Assembly (NCBI RefSeq): GCF_000149955.1
Contig: NC_030991.1
Span: 3,701,600-3,765,599 of the forward strand
Direction of reading: 5' to 3'
Length of the DNA stretch: 64,000 nt
Source: Fusarium oxysporum f. sp. lycopersici 4287
Lineage: Eukaryota > Ascomycota > Sordariomycetes > Hypocreales > Nectriaceae
The notes below the pieces were generated by a model. It was not told where the DNA came from and searched no databases. It saw nothing but the letters and a program-made list of their open reading frames with translations. This document shows, in pieces, positions 10,768 through 21,454 of the stretch; position 1 is the stretch's first letter; each line of letters starts with the position of its first letter. The translations under genes and the position numbers were made by a program.

Positions 10768-11133
10768 CGAAGATAGAACAGTATAGAAAGCTTCCCTATC
10801 AGCCTAAATAAAGATCTTTGAAATTTGCAAAGCGAATGTAACGAACCAGGCGGGAGTACGTATTTTCTTAGCAGCTCATAGATTCAAGACATTACTACAA
10901 GAGGCGCAATTATATGTGTGGTTGAATTAATCTATACATATACATATCGACTCTCACAGAAACTATAATCTTCAAGTTGATCTTTTATTCTACACTACGC
11001 GTATTATGATCAAGGAGGATCCCTTGTATTTACTTTTTTGTTCGTGTCTCTCGCCGCGCTCACATTATATATACCTGGGAATACTGCGTGATCGAAACTT
11101 TTTTTCTTCCTACATCAATTCATTCGTTGCCAT
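10768..11133. promoter_or_regulatory. promoter region of the CSC1-type channel gene
   Basis: This spacer should carry the promoter and leader of the downstream channel gene. A TATATATACC stretch lies at about 11067 and the last 60 bases are pyrimidine-rich, common in fungal leaders. The exact start site cannot be seen. Confidence 0.35.
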
Positions 11134-14100
11134 ATGTCTCAATCTGGAACTTCCAAACAGCCAGGCGGAGCACAAGGGGACGCCGGGATTGGGCTAGTTA
11201 GCTTTCTTACAGCCTTGGGCAGTGGATCAGTGTTTTTCTTCCTACAGCTCATCCTCTTCTTGTCGCTCCGCAACCATCTCGATCGAATATTGTATGTCTC
11301 TGTTTTTTAATCTCTTCTTTTTTCTTTTATTTTCTTTTTCTGCTTTATCTTTCTATTTACAGATTTGGCATGAGTCGGTCTATGCTAACCAAGCAGTAAA
11401 CCGAAAACCTACCTAACTCCAACAAGCGAAAGGACGCTGCCGCCACCAAAGGCTTTCCGCCATCTGATAAGAGAATTATGTCGCAATGATGACCGAGATT
11501 TCATAAAGAAGTGTGGTCTTGACGCCTATTTCTTTCTTAGATATCTGAAAGTCCTATTGGCCATTTTTGTCCCTATCGCCTGTGTCACGATATCCGTGCT
11601 GGTACCGCTCAATTACATCGGAGGAAGGGGGCGTGAATTCAATGCCAATCAGGGCGCTACCGGTCAGGTCACCGGTCTTGATACCTTTGCGTGGGGAAAT
11701 GTAGACAGCCACGATACCAACCGGTACTGGGCGCATCTGATTGTTTCGGTGCTTTGCGTTCTCTGGGTCTTATTTGTTTTCTCGATGGAAATGAGGGTAT
11801 ACGTCACGATGAGACAGCAATTCCTTACCACCAAGTCACATCAATCAGAGGTGGCGGCGTCCACGGTCTTAGTGCGTTCAATACCACAGGAATGGTTAAG
11901 TGAGGAACTTCTGAGCGATGTGTTTTCCGTTTTCCCTGGTGGGGTCAAGCGTGTATGGTTGAACAGAGACTTGTCGCCCGTTATGGCCAAGATCACGCTT
12001 CGCGATGCAATCCATCAGAAGCTCGAAGCGGCGGAAACTGCACTCATCCAAGCTGCCAAACGGATGGAAATGAAGAGGACCGAGGAGGCAGGAAGAACAA
12101 AGCTTACGCGAAGTGCGCATCCCACGTTTCGTCAGATTACTGATAGCCGACCCACCGCTGGAGGATGCAATGTTCTGGCAAGGTCAGCGTCTCGGCACGC
12201 GTTCGAAAGTCCATGGCTTCCAGATTGCGGCCGACAGGATCCAAAATCCAGCCCATTTGATCATCGTAGAACTGCGCTAACCTTGCGTATTGATGACCTA
12301 GCGGTACAGAGGTCGACAGATCTCGGAACCGCACCGTCAGTGCCCGAAGCAAGGTCACCCGCTCGCCAAGGGAGGGGAGTTGTGCTGCAAACGGCAGTAA
12401 AAGCTGGAAACCAGGTCAAGAAGAGAGCTATGACGACAAATGGCTTCGTACCCCTTCCGTCACTCGCCGAAATTCCAGAGTATACAGAAAGTCATGGGCC
12501 CGAGAAGCCAGTTACGGTGGCCAAACATCCGATTGCCACGCTCCCCAAAGCGGTTTTACTGCATGATTTCGATCGAGACTACAGTCCAGGCGCAGGAAGC
12601 TGGTGGCGTTTATGGGAATCACCACCAAGGCACTCAACTCCTGAGACCGCTCGACATGCGAATCTCTCCGCGGGCCGATTACGCGGTAGCCGTCGAAATA
12701 GCTTCCGGTACCGTAGTGCATACAATGATGATTGCCTGACGAACTGGAAGCGAGGCTTGTGGAAAGACTTTTTGCGGGCCAGAAGTCGTCCGACCTTCAG
12801 GCTACCACTGTTTGGCCAACGTTGGTTGCCGGGGCTTCCGTTGCTGTCCAAGTCGGTCGACACAATTGAGTGGTGTAGGAAAGAGCTTTGTCGCCTAAAT
12901 GGCGAGATTGCTGAGGACAGGCGACACTCCGAAGGCTTCCCACTGCTAGATTCAGCATTTGTTCAGTTCAACGAGCAAACAGCGGCTTACATGTCCTGTC
13001 AGAGCGCGGTCTACTGCCGACCCGGGTACATGACAACCTCAATAATTGAGACATCGCCAAAAGACGTCATTTGGGAAAATATAGGGATTGGCTACCGCGA
13101 AAGCTGGGTCCGGGCTATAGCCGCTACGGGAATTTTGGCATTAATGATATCGCTCTGGTCCGTCCCAGTGTCTTGGTCAGGGGCACTTAGCCAGGTTGAT
13201 AGCCTTATCGATACATATGATTGGCTGGCTTTCATTCGACAACTCTACCTCCTTCGACGCTTCATCCAAGCGATCGCTGGTCTGCTTCCCGCGGCTATGC
13301 TAGCAACAATGCTCTTCCTGCTTCCCATATTTCTCGATTGCTTGGCAATGCTGAAAGGCGTTCAGACACACTCACAGAAAACCCAGTTTATCCAAAAATA
13401 CTATTTCATTTTCCTCTTCATCCAAGTCTTTCTCGTCGTTTCTATTGCCTCCTTCTTCACCGCCTCCGTCAGCCAGTTTGCTTCTAATGTCAAGTCGTTA
13501 GAAAGAGTGGCGAATATCTTGGATATGCTGGCACGGAACTTACCTAAAGCAGCTAATTATTTCTACTCGTACATGCTCCTCCAGGCTCTTTCAACCAGCT
13601 CCGCCACGTTGCTTCAAGTAGCGACGCTCGCTGAATGGTACTTGTTGTCCCCGGTCTTTGACGCGACCGCACGTCAGAAATGGTCTCGCAATACGCGGCT
13701 GAGCCCAGCCAAATACGGGGCTCTCTTCCCCGTATACACTAACTTTGCCTGCATTTCGCTTATTTACTGCACTATCTCTCCCTTGATCTCAATATTTGCT
13801 ATCTTAACATTTGGACTCTTCTGGATAGCCCAGAAGTATACAGCGCTCTACGTGAGCAAGTTCGACTTTGATACTGGCGGCAAGCTATATCCTAGGGCGA
13901 TTAACCAGACGTTCACTGGTCTATATACTATGGAGCTATGTGTATCTGGCTTGTTTTTCACCACGCGCGATGCGAATGGAAGAGCAAGCTGCGTCCCTCA
14001 GGGTGTGATCATGTTGGCATTATTGGTGTTCACTATGATTTTTCAGATGACCCTCAATAAAAGCTTCACCGCATTGTCGAACGTTTTGCCGACAATGCTG

Positions 14101-14466
14101 CTGCGGCTTCATGATTCTGAAGATGCATCATCATTACCTACCTCAGGTGGCGACTTTGCTCCGACAAAGGTTCGTGGTTCTCAGCGTGAACACGCACAAA
14201 CAATGATGAGCGCTTTGCATAGCGACTCATTTGTTCAGCCAGAATCACTTGATCAAGCCTCCTTTCAGCATGGTGCACTGCGCCGCCGTGAGCCGATTAC
14301 ATGGATTCCACAGGACGATCTTGGTATTGCCGAGGATGAGATTCGACAAACCAGAGAGCTTTCTAGCAATATACAGATAGAAAGTTACGGCGCAGCTTTA
14401 GACGCGATGGCCAATGTGACTTACAGCAGAAATCCTCCAGACTTTTCACCGTACAATGACATATAA
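11134..14466 (+). CDS. CSC1/OSCA-type (DUF221) osmosensitive cation channel, 1075 aa
   Basis: Two exons, 11134-11291 and 11397-14466. The 105-bp intron runs from GTATGT to a TGCTAAC branch site and CAAGCAG. Splicing joins ...NHLDRIF to KPKTYLTPTSERTLPPP, the family's first cytosolic stretch. The N-terminus has one membrane segment (LGSGSVFFFLQLILFLSLR), followed by two more around LLAIFVPIACV and LIVSVLCVLWVLFVF. A long cytosolic loop includes a degenerate RNA-recognition-like fold (STVLVRSIPQEW). The C-terminal half (from about WENIGIGYRESW) is the seven-plus TM RSN1_7TM region. The family forms plasma-membrane or ER channels gated by osmotic or mechanical stress. The cytosolic loop is longer and more basic than usual. 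Reading frame intact. Confidence 0.9.
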
Positions 14467-15167
14467 GTGGATTTTCAGATTGATTCGATGCCCAGTTCTA
14501 CATTGGCCGAGACCTACTAGCAGATTGGAGAAAGTAGTTTTAGGCAAAACTAGGATTTGACTATGGATAGTTACAGTTTATTACACTTTGCACCTTTGGT
14601 TTTCCGAAAAGCGTGGGAGAATTTATTATTTTAGTGTGTATTAAAGTAAAGCGAAGATAGAAGAGCGTAAGGTGCCGCAACTTCTTGGAGCCCCGCTGAG
14701 CCGGGGAGGTCGGAGAACAGCAGTGCTTCGTGAAGTAACATATTATCTCGAGGTGATACCAGTTCCCAAGAGGCAGCGTTGAATGGATGGGAGAGAGGTT
14801 CTCTTGTCGGCTTGTGAGAGGGTGGAGGAACCCTTGATGGGTAATCCTAAAAGGAAAGTGAGACGGAGGAGACGTAAGCTGTGCAGCTCACTGCCCACTT
14901 CAAGAAAGCAGAAGGTTTCCCATAAGTCTCTCATTTTTTAGTTTTACATAGCACCGGAGGGTGGACAATGGATAGATCAGCGCATGCTGAAAACAAGGAA
15001 ACACTTGTTATCAGTCGGATGACGTAAACTAGTGGTTGTGAGATATGTTTCTTGCCTTTTACTTCTCTTTTCCCTTTTCCTGCCCCCTGGTAGTGCTTGG
15101 AATGCAACGGCGATGAGGCTCGCGACTTACGACTGACGGCTTCCGCGTGAGCTGCGAGTCTACATTA
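14467..15167. other. intergenic, no gene recognised
   Basis: The 3' flank of the channel gene. A short minus-strand frame (14743-14934) has no recognisable content. It ends at the TA target dinucleotide of the MITE at 15168. Confidence 0.4.
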
Positions 15168-15330
15168 CAGGGATGATCGAAAGGAGTGTCCACGCTTCGC
15201 TGGTGAAGGTGAATTATACGGACCCATTCCAGACAGGACTACTACTTTACGATGGGTGCTGGCGGCGCCCAAGGTCTACAACAATTCTATCGAAGCAGAG
15301 GAAAGCAGACACTCCTTTCGGCTCTCCCTG
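15168..15330. mobile_element. 163-bp TA-flanked MITE, complete copy
   Basis: The left end reads CAGGGATGATCGAAAGGAGT and the right end, reverse-complemented, CAGGGAGAGCCGAAAGGAGT, so terminal inverted repeats of about 23 bp match at all but three positions. It is flanked by TA on both sides (15166-15167, 15331-15332), the Tc1/mariner target. No coding capacity. A diverged second copy lies at 46534-46693. Confidence 0.8.
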
Positions 15331-15629
15331 TAACACATTCACTTAGCACCCAGATAGAACTTAGCTCACCGATTATCAATGAGATTCCTTTCATCCATAA
15401 GCCTAGCAAGCATTGTTTGACCACTTGAGAGACGTGACACCTGGCCTTTGCTCAGTTTACGTATTTTTAAAGCTATCAACATAACCTCAGCACGGACTAA
15501 TTTCTCACTTGGAAAGCCGGAACGGTCTCATCATCTGTATTAGGCCTGGCTATATAACATCCGTCGCACAAGAATCACACAAAGCCTCCTATCCAATACT
15601 GCAATTTTGTACCCTTCAAATATAACCCG
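15331..15629. other. intergenic, no gene recognised
   Basis: I see nothing supported in this stretch; it lies downstream of the small secreted-protein gene on the minus strand. Confidence 0.4.
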
Positions 15630-15833
15630 CTATTCAGACTTCTTACAGCCATGGGGAAAACAAGAAATAAGATCAAAGAGGCTTTTCATATCACTTTTTG
15701 TGTTCTCTCTCGTGTCTCGCCGGATGTTGGCAACTTCTGCATCTGTCACAAGGTGTCCGCCCTCCCGGAAGGCTGGGAAAGCAAGAGTCGGAACGACAAT
15801 CATGTAGGCTGAGATCAGTAACTCCAACTTCAT
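15630..15833 (-). CDS. small secreted protein candidate, 67 aa
   Basis: The frame starts at an ATG with a convincing signal peptide (MKLELLISAYMIVVPTLAF, likely cleaved near residue 19-22). The mature part is about 45 residues with only two cysteines (SCFPHGC near the C-terminus) and a possible KEX-type dibasic site (IRRDTR). It lacks the multiple cysteines of typical effectors. A real but unrecognised secreted peptide or a first exon are both possible. Confidence 0.4.
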   Translation of the reverse strand: MKLELLISAYMIVVPTLAFPAFREGGHLVTDAEVANIRRDTRENTKSDMKSLFDLISCFPHGCKKSE

Positions 15834-16086
15834 TTTGAAGAAAAGTTATTTTAATAGCAGATGCTACATGACTTACATTGATTTACTAGGCTTTATATAC
15901 CCCATCCAATTACTCTAGGATCAATATTGTAGTATTGTTGAACATACGTTGGCTGCATATTATTCCTTTCAAATATCCGCCGGCATCCCTATATGTCTGA
16001 CTGGTGATCTACCTTGAGGTACATGCAAGTCGTATCCCGGCACTTTAATTCACGGCCGCTAGCATTCATCAATGATACTATACAGG

Positions 16087-16170
16087 AAATTTCAGGTTCA
16101 GGCTCCCTCCCGATACGAGTGGTGTTGCTATTTGTGCAGGTAAGAATAGCGATTAAACGGAGCCTGAAAT
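16087..16170 (-). mobile_element. short MITE family, copy 2 (internally deleted)
   Basis: Reverse orientation relative to copy 1. It starts ATTTCAGGTTCAGGCTCC and ends GGAGCCTGAAAT, a clean 12-bp inverted repeat, with the CTCCCGATACGAG core. At 84 bp it is shorter than its relatives. Confidence 0.65.
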
Positions 16171-16340
16171 ACACTATAATCGAATGAAGAAGAAGGTCAG
16201 GTTTCATAGAAAAAGAATTAAGGATGATGATTAATAACACGTATAAAATGAGTTACATCTGGAATTTCTCAACAAAGATAGAATTAAATCTTTAAATTAA
16301 AACGATAGTTACTATTTATATGTAACTAGTAGGTTTACAG

Positions 16341-16446
16341 TGCATTTCAGGTTCAGCTGCTAAAGTTCTATCTGTAATTCCTGTTCCCGCCTGCAAAAAT
16401 AGTACGATTACTTCTGTTGGGAGGGAAACCTTACCTAAGATTTCAT
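16341..16446 (+). mobile_element. short MITE family, copy 3
   Basis: Same orientation and length as copy 1. It begins TGCATTTCAGGTTCAGCTGC and ends with GGGAGGGAAACC...GATTTCATG. It lies about 115 bp beyond the 3' end of the LysM gene. Confidence 0.7.
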
Positions 16447-16562
16447 GTAGATTCCTAACCGAAGCGCAAGAGTGATATAATTTGGTATATTCTTCAATAT
16501 CAATTTCGTCCTTCACCTTAAGCTCACTGCCGCCTTCCCCTTTTGCTTTAGGGGCTCTCCAT

Positions 16563-18176
16563 TTATTCTTCAATTACGGTCTCATCATCATAGACAATCC
16601 CTTGACTAGCCCCACCGCTAGCTCGTAGCTCGTATAGTAGACAGCCTGCTTGAGCTGTGCCCCCCACTCCTTCATTGCCAGTGCCTACATAAAGTCCGGA
16701 TTAGTACACTGTTGCGGCCCTAAGGTAGGGTGTAGGCTAGATAGAATAAGGGTGCGACCGAGTGTCTTGTGCAGTGCCAATAATAACAAAAAATAAATGG
16801 AGAAGGAAACAGACGACCTACACTTTTCCCACGCAAACTCCGTCATAAGTTTAACGCAAGTCGTTTTCTTGTCATGGTTCAGCGGAAAATAGACTCTCTG
16901 GTCAGTCCAACGGCAATTCTCCATCCATCGAACGCTGTACTCGTAAAGCACTCCCCGGGACCCTTTCATTACCGCTTTAAGCTTTTTGCTTTCGGCACTC
17001 ATAATAGCACCCCGAACCTTATCTTTATCGCACCAAGCACCAGCCGTGTGTTTCACATCCGCATATGCTACTTCAGCGTGGCCTGGGAAGTCCTTTACAA
17101 GTCCACATTTGTGATTCCGAGCATCAGGAAAACCGTCCGTAGTCGTTGCTTTGGGCGGTGTTTTGGTGGTGGAAGTTCTAATGGTAGTCAACGTAGTCAC
17201 TTTGGCTGTGTCAGTCCGGGTGGCGGTTTCTCCTTTAGCCCTGGACATGCTTGAACCGTCCTTCACTGTATTTGACGTGGCCGCCTGCTTTGTCTTTCCT
17301 TCCGATGTAGTTGTTGATTCATCTTCCGTCGTCTTGCTCGGTCGACTCGTTTCTACAGCTGTAGTTGACCTCTCTTCAGATTTCATCGTAGTAGAACCTT
17401 GGGATGTCGTCGGTTTTGTGTCTTTTTTCGTAGTTCTTGTATTTGACAACGAACCTGTGTTTGATCCTGCTCTTGTCTCTGTCTTGGATTTGACATTCGT
17501 AGTCGAAATTAACGTGGTGGTCTCTTTTGTAACTTCACTATCCTTCGCAGTCCCTGTTGCCGTCGGATAATCGGAATGTGTTGTCTGACGCGACGTCAAG
17601 TCCGCCTCGTTCTGGTCCCGATCGGACGTTCTGTGTTTCTGTTTTTGAGAAGCCCCGTGCCTTTCAGCTACAACGCGACGATTAGAAACCGACCAGCATT
17701 ATCACATCTTATCACACACCTGATGAAGTAGCAGCGGAAGCATCGTCCAATGTCTTTGAAGACTCGGCTATATCAGTCGCGATGGAGCCAGTCGGACGGG
17801 TTTTAGTAACATCTGCAGATGACGACGGTGACGGCACAGTTTTGGCATCCGCGGTCTTCTGATGCGCCTTACTTACTTTGCTATCACTGGATGTACATGT
17901 GCGATGCTTCTCCACTACTAGTCGGGGAGGGCAGTCATCTGTCCATGTCGCGAATTTGAGAGGTTTGGTAGACAAAGGAACATTGTAGATATTGAATTCT
18001 GAGATGTTGTTTAGATCCCTATCGAAGTTCATGTACTGGATCAGCTCTAAACTGACTCCGAGCTCTTGAACAACGAGGTCGAAACACTGATGGGGCTCTG
18101 GCTGCCAGTGACCGTAATACCAGTCACAAAGACCATATACTGAGGATATATTGAGTAAAAGTAACAGATATCTCAT
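16563..18176 (-). CDS. secreted LysM-domain protein, 474 aa, three exons
   Basis: Exons 17720-18176, 16822-17667 and 16563-16684. Intron 1 is 52 bp (GTGTGT...TTGTAG) and intron 2 is 137 bp (GTAGGT...ATGTAG); the frame closes exactly at the TAA. The start at 18176 is chosen because it opens directly on a signal peptide (MRYLLLLLNISSVYG). A LysM-like unit follows (CFDLVVQELGVSLELIQYMN then YNVPL). A roughly 200-residue Ser/Thr/Lys-rich linker comes next. The C-terminal domain has KCGLVKDFPGHAEVAY and the last-exon motif GNEGVGGTAQAGCLLYEL, as in fungal LysM proteins with a Cys-rich C-terminal module. LysM domains bind chitin and often act in the cell wall or in plant infection. The exact role is unknown. 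Confidence 0.8.
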
Positions 18177-18284
18177 TGTTTCTGGATACTCCAGATCAGC
18201 GTGAATGCCTTTCGGCTTTATATCTCTTACCAAGTCACGCTGAGTAGTTGGCGTATTCGCCCTGATAGCCGTTATAAGATGCAA
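18177..18284 (-). promoter_or_regulatory. upstream region of the LysM gene
   Basis: About 110 bases between the LysM start and the nearest MITE copy. A TTTATATC stretch (reverse complement of GATATAAA) at 18218-18225 could serve as a TATA element about 45 bases upstream of the start codon. Confidence 0.3.
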
Positions 18285-18386
18285 TGCATTTCAGGTTCAG
18301 TTTCCAAAATTCCGTCTCTCATTTCTGCTCTCGGTCGCAAAAACAGTAAGATTACTCATATTGGGAGGGGAACGGGAAGTGAAATT
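18285..18386 (+). mobile_element. short MITE family, copy 4
   Basis: Forward copy: TGCATTTCAGGTTCAGTTTC at the start, GCTCTCGGTCGCAAAAACAG in the core, TTGGGAGGGGAAC near the end. It lies just upstream of the LysM gene, with an oppositely oriented copy 25 bp further on. Confidence 0.7.
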
Positions 18387-18410
18387 ACTTGCAGCTGATA
18401 CAATAGTTTA

Positions 18411-18500
18411 GTTTTAGGTTCAGTCCCCCTCCCGATATGAACAACGTTGCTATTCTGAAGGGTGAGAACTACGATGAAATATGAAGTCTCGGAATGTACT
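18411..18500 (-). mobile_element. short MITE family, copy 5
   Basis: Reverse copy: TTTTAGGTTCAGTCCCCCTC at the left end, then CGATATGAACAACGTTGC and GGGTGAGAACTACGATGAA. Together with copy 4 it forms a back-to-back pair that could fold into a hairpin. Confidence 0.65.
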
Positions 18501-19998
18501 GCAGTCACATCGAGTTATCCTGCCCTCATTTCCTATCTTTCCGTTCTATCTTTCGTTTTCGGTTCAAGGCTTTGATGATGAGTATCTACTATATATACAA
18601 TGGTCATTATACGTCGCCGCCTAGGCTGAATTTTCGTTGCATTCCGACTCATAAGGTCCAGGCTGATATCAGACCTCGCTTCCCCTGGCATTTCTTTCAA
18701 GATTTCTTTTCGCTGAGTCCTTGGCTGAAGCTTACCGCCCGGTCCTCCCAGGACGCTTCGATATATTTCGCCTTCCTGTGAAATGCATTGAGATTTCGCA
18801 GTTCCTACTTAACACATCGAAAATCCAGTCGACAAATACACGCTGAAACACATCTTTGAATCCGATGGAATCACCAACGACTTGTCTGACCAGACATGAC
18901 ATAGGCAGGGTAAGAATTTTGTAGGGTATGTCGTCTCTATGCTTCATAAGAGTATATTTATATGTAAAGAAATGCATGAACTTTAGAAGGTTCATCCGCT
19001 TGGGATAGTATAGCTGTTGAACAGGTGCTGGGGCCGCACGTGCAAGCAGGGATACTTTAAGATTACAGCGGAAATGGTAAAACCTCGAAGGGGCAGATTT
19101 CAACAGAACACAACATGAATACACCAATTCACATCAATGAACCGAATACACGTAATGTCTGACAATAGCTTCACCTTGACATTACCTGACGTTATGCTAC
19201 CAACGAGTCATTTTCTCGTTCTGCGTACACGGTATTGACTAGAAGCTCATTGGTTACATAGGCGGATGAAAATCATCTGTAGTGACTGGCTTTCCGAAAA
19301 GAATCAGCAGTGATATCAACAGTTCACCTGACCAACCTACGCTGTATCAAGTGCCATGACCAAGTGTAGTTTCAGGGGTCAGGCTGTTCGAAATCGACCG
19401 GGAAGCACTACACAAAGAGGGTAACATGTCCTTTCACTTCCGGCTCAAGCGCCAAAGTCGAGAGAGTTACGTCGCTGTCTGTTCTCAATTCTTTACTTAT
19501 GCCGCCCGAGCCACATTTTGCCAGAATGCTATCGAGAAGCTTGATAATATATAGCTAAAGGAAGAGCCCAGGCCTTAGCGGCCATCTACAGTACACTGTG
19601 TCAATTAGTCTTTTTTTTCTTCTCTCTCTCGTCCTCTCGATGGTCACTCTGAAGCGGCTCTAGCCAGAGCCCAATTGTCACAAACGTTCTATTTTCTATC
19701 GTTGACACCTGTTCTAGTGTCTCTCTCCTTTTGAGTTGGCTAAGCGAAAAAAGGCGTATCACATCCAACTCTTGATGAAATAGGTCTACATTGTACCCGT
19801 GGCACTCAAAGTTAATCTACTGCTACATACAGTTGAGTCAGGGTTCCCTGGCAAGTAAATTCAATACTCTGTCATAGTATAATGGAGCTGATTTTGCGAG
19901 ACAATTGGCTTCAAGCAACCTCAAGAGAAACAGCTATTTGACATGGTATCGCTGACATGTAGCTAAATCCAGTTTTGTAGAGTCTCCTAACACGGAGT
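18501..19998. other. long intergenic stretch, no gene recognised
   Basis: About 1.5 kb. A minus-strand frame at 18732-19127 (131 codons) is open but has no recognisable domain or good start context, and I leave it uncalled. No RNA gene seen. Confidence 0.4.
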
Positions 19999-20631
19999 CT
20001 AGAGGTCAACTTTAGTAGTAGGGTTACTGTCCCTCCCGGCCAAGAAGTGCAACAATCCCTGCATATCCTCTATAACTCTGGCAACTATGTCAGGAGTACC
20101 ATGTATGGAATAGTAGAAGCAATAGCCCAGGCTTAAAGCACACCCAATAAATAAAAGGAAGAAGAGGAAGACGGAAATGGCTCGGCAGTGGCGTGCAACC
20201 ACTGTGAGCCTGGGTATCTTCTCGAACTCGATCCACCACTTCCAGGTCAAAAACATAGTCCGTATCGTCATAATGAGAAAGGCCAAGACTAGGCAACTCA
20301 TCACTGCCGACATACAACCGAGAGCCCAGAGAGGCAATACTATGCGAACACTGAGGAATGCCACGACTCCCCAGAGAAAGAAGACCATGAATACTGTGAT
20401 GTAAACAAGATAAGCAAAGACCTCTTGCCCTTCCGATATGTGCTTCTCGGGGAGGACTGGCCAGATGCTGTCCCGTGTGAACCAAGCAAAGTAGACAGTA
20501 CCAGATGGAATCCCCAGTAACGCCCCAATCTGGACCACGAAGAGGACGAATCGCACAAGAAATAGAAGAGCCGTTACCAGATTCGACGGAATGGTAGGGC
20601 AGTTGAAAACCCTAGCGACTTGTTGTAACAT
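19999..20631 (-). CDS. four-TM membrane protein, unknown, 210 aa
   Basis: Intronless frame starting MLQQVARVFNCP. Four hydrophobic segments are visible: LVTALLFLVRFVLFVVQIGA, VFAYLVYITVFMVFFLWGVV, LWALGCMSAVMSCLVLAFLI and ISVFLFFLLFIGCALSLGY, joined by short loops. The N-terminus has no cleavable signal peptide. The C-terminus is short and polar. Layout resembles small fungal integral membrane proteins without known function. Reading frame intact, no close neighbour on the same strand. Confidence 0.65.
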   Translation of the reverse strand: MLQQVARVFNCPTIPSNLVTALLFLVRFVLFVVQIGALLGIPSGTVYFAWFTRDSIWPVLPEKHISEGQEVFAYLVYITVFMVFFLWGVVAFLSVRIVLPLWALGCMSAVMSCLVLAFLIMTIRTMFLTWKWWIEFEKIPRLTVVARHCRAISVFLFFLLFIGCALSLGYCFYYSIHGTPDIVARVIEDMQGLLHFLAGRDSNPTTKVDL

Positions 20632-21454
20632 GGTTGGGGTATGGAAAATAGTTTATGGATGAAAAACACTTTTGAAGTTTGTGGAAAGAGCGGCTTGCTG
20701 GCGAGACTGGCAGCACTTGTAACTTTCTTCTTCGAATGGCTGTGTTCAGATCTAAGAGGGAGAACATACCTTTTTTTTTTCTTAAATATATAAGCAGTAA
20801 TCCTATATGTACATGTATTCTGCTTGCTTTATCTGATAAGTATTCGCCTTCTCTTTTTCGCAAATGAAAAATCTTGAGCCGAGGCTCCAGTTGCGCATTG
20901 GTCCGATAACAGCTATCTCAACATGGTTGGGCTCATTAACAAGGAGACACTCTTTTGGCCAACCCTATGTACAGTACTTGCAGGTCTTTTCAGTCAATTG
21001 GCTGATATGAAAGGCTTATATAGGATATACACCTACTGGATTGTACACAAGGCAACTTCCTCCCACAATCACAGCTACAATTTCCCTCTTCAACTCACTT
21101 TAGACACCCTAGAGCACATGGGAGTACTTCGTGCACTTTTGAAGTGACGTACGCATTGTACTGTAATGTATTTGTAGGCTACTGGAGGGGGCGGGATTTG
21201 CGGCCCTTGGAGCATGCACCGCCAAATTTATACTGAATAGAATGGCTGACGACGGTGCGAAACAATCCTGCAGCTCCAAAATACCACTGCGCCAGCGCTG
21301 ATGTTTACTTGCCACCTATTTCATATAATGGGGAATTTACGGCCGGGATCAGCAACAAAACTACAAACACTAACAGGCTGTAAATTGAGGAGGCTCAGTA
21401 TATAAAGAGGTCAGGTATGCTCCCTAGACTGAACTTAACTCCTCCCTAAGTGTG
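20632..21454. other. intergenic, divergent promoters
   Basis: Spacer between the minus-strand membrane-protein gene and the plus-strand RING-patatin gene. A TATATAAAG at about 21399-21407 lies some 50 bases before the RING-patatin start and may be its TATA element. No other feature seen. Confidence 0.4.

Larger units (their letters stand above)
15834..16562. other. intergenic with two MITE copies
   Basis: Apart from the two copies annotated separately (16087-16170 and 16341-16446) I see no supported feature here. Confidence 0.45.

Noticed and set aside
17151..17570. A 139-codon plus-strand frame rich in Val opposite the LysM gene.
   Set aside because: It is the mirror of the Thr/Ser-rich linker of the LysM gene and has no independent support.
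18732..19127. A 131-codon minus-strand frame.
   Set aside because: No domain, signal peptide, splice pattern or convincing leader; could be chance.
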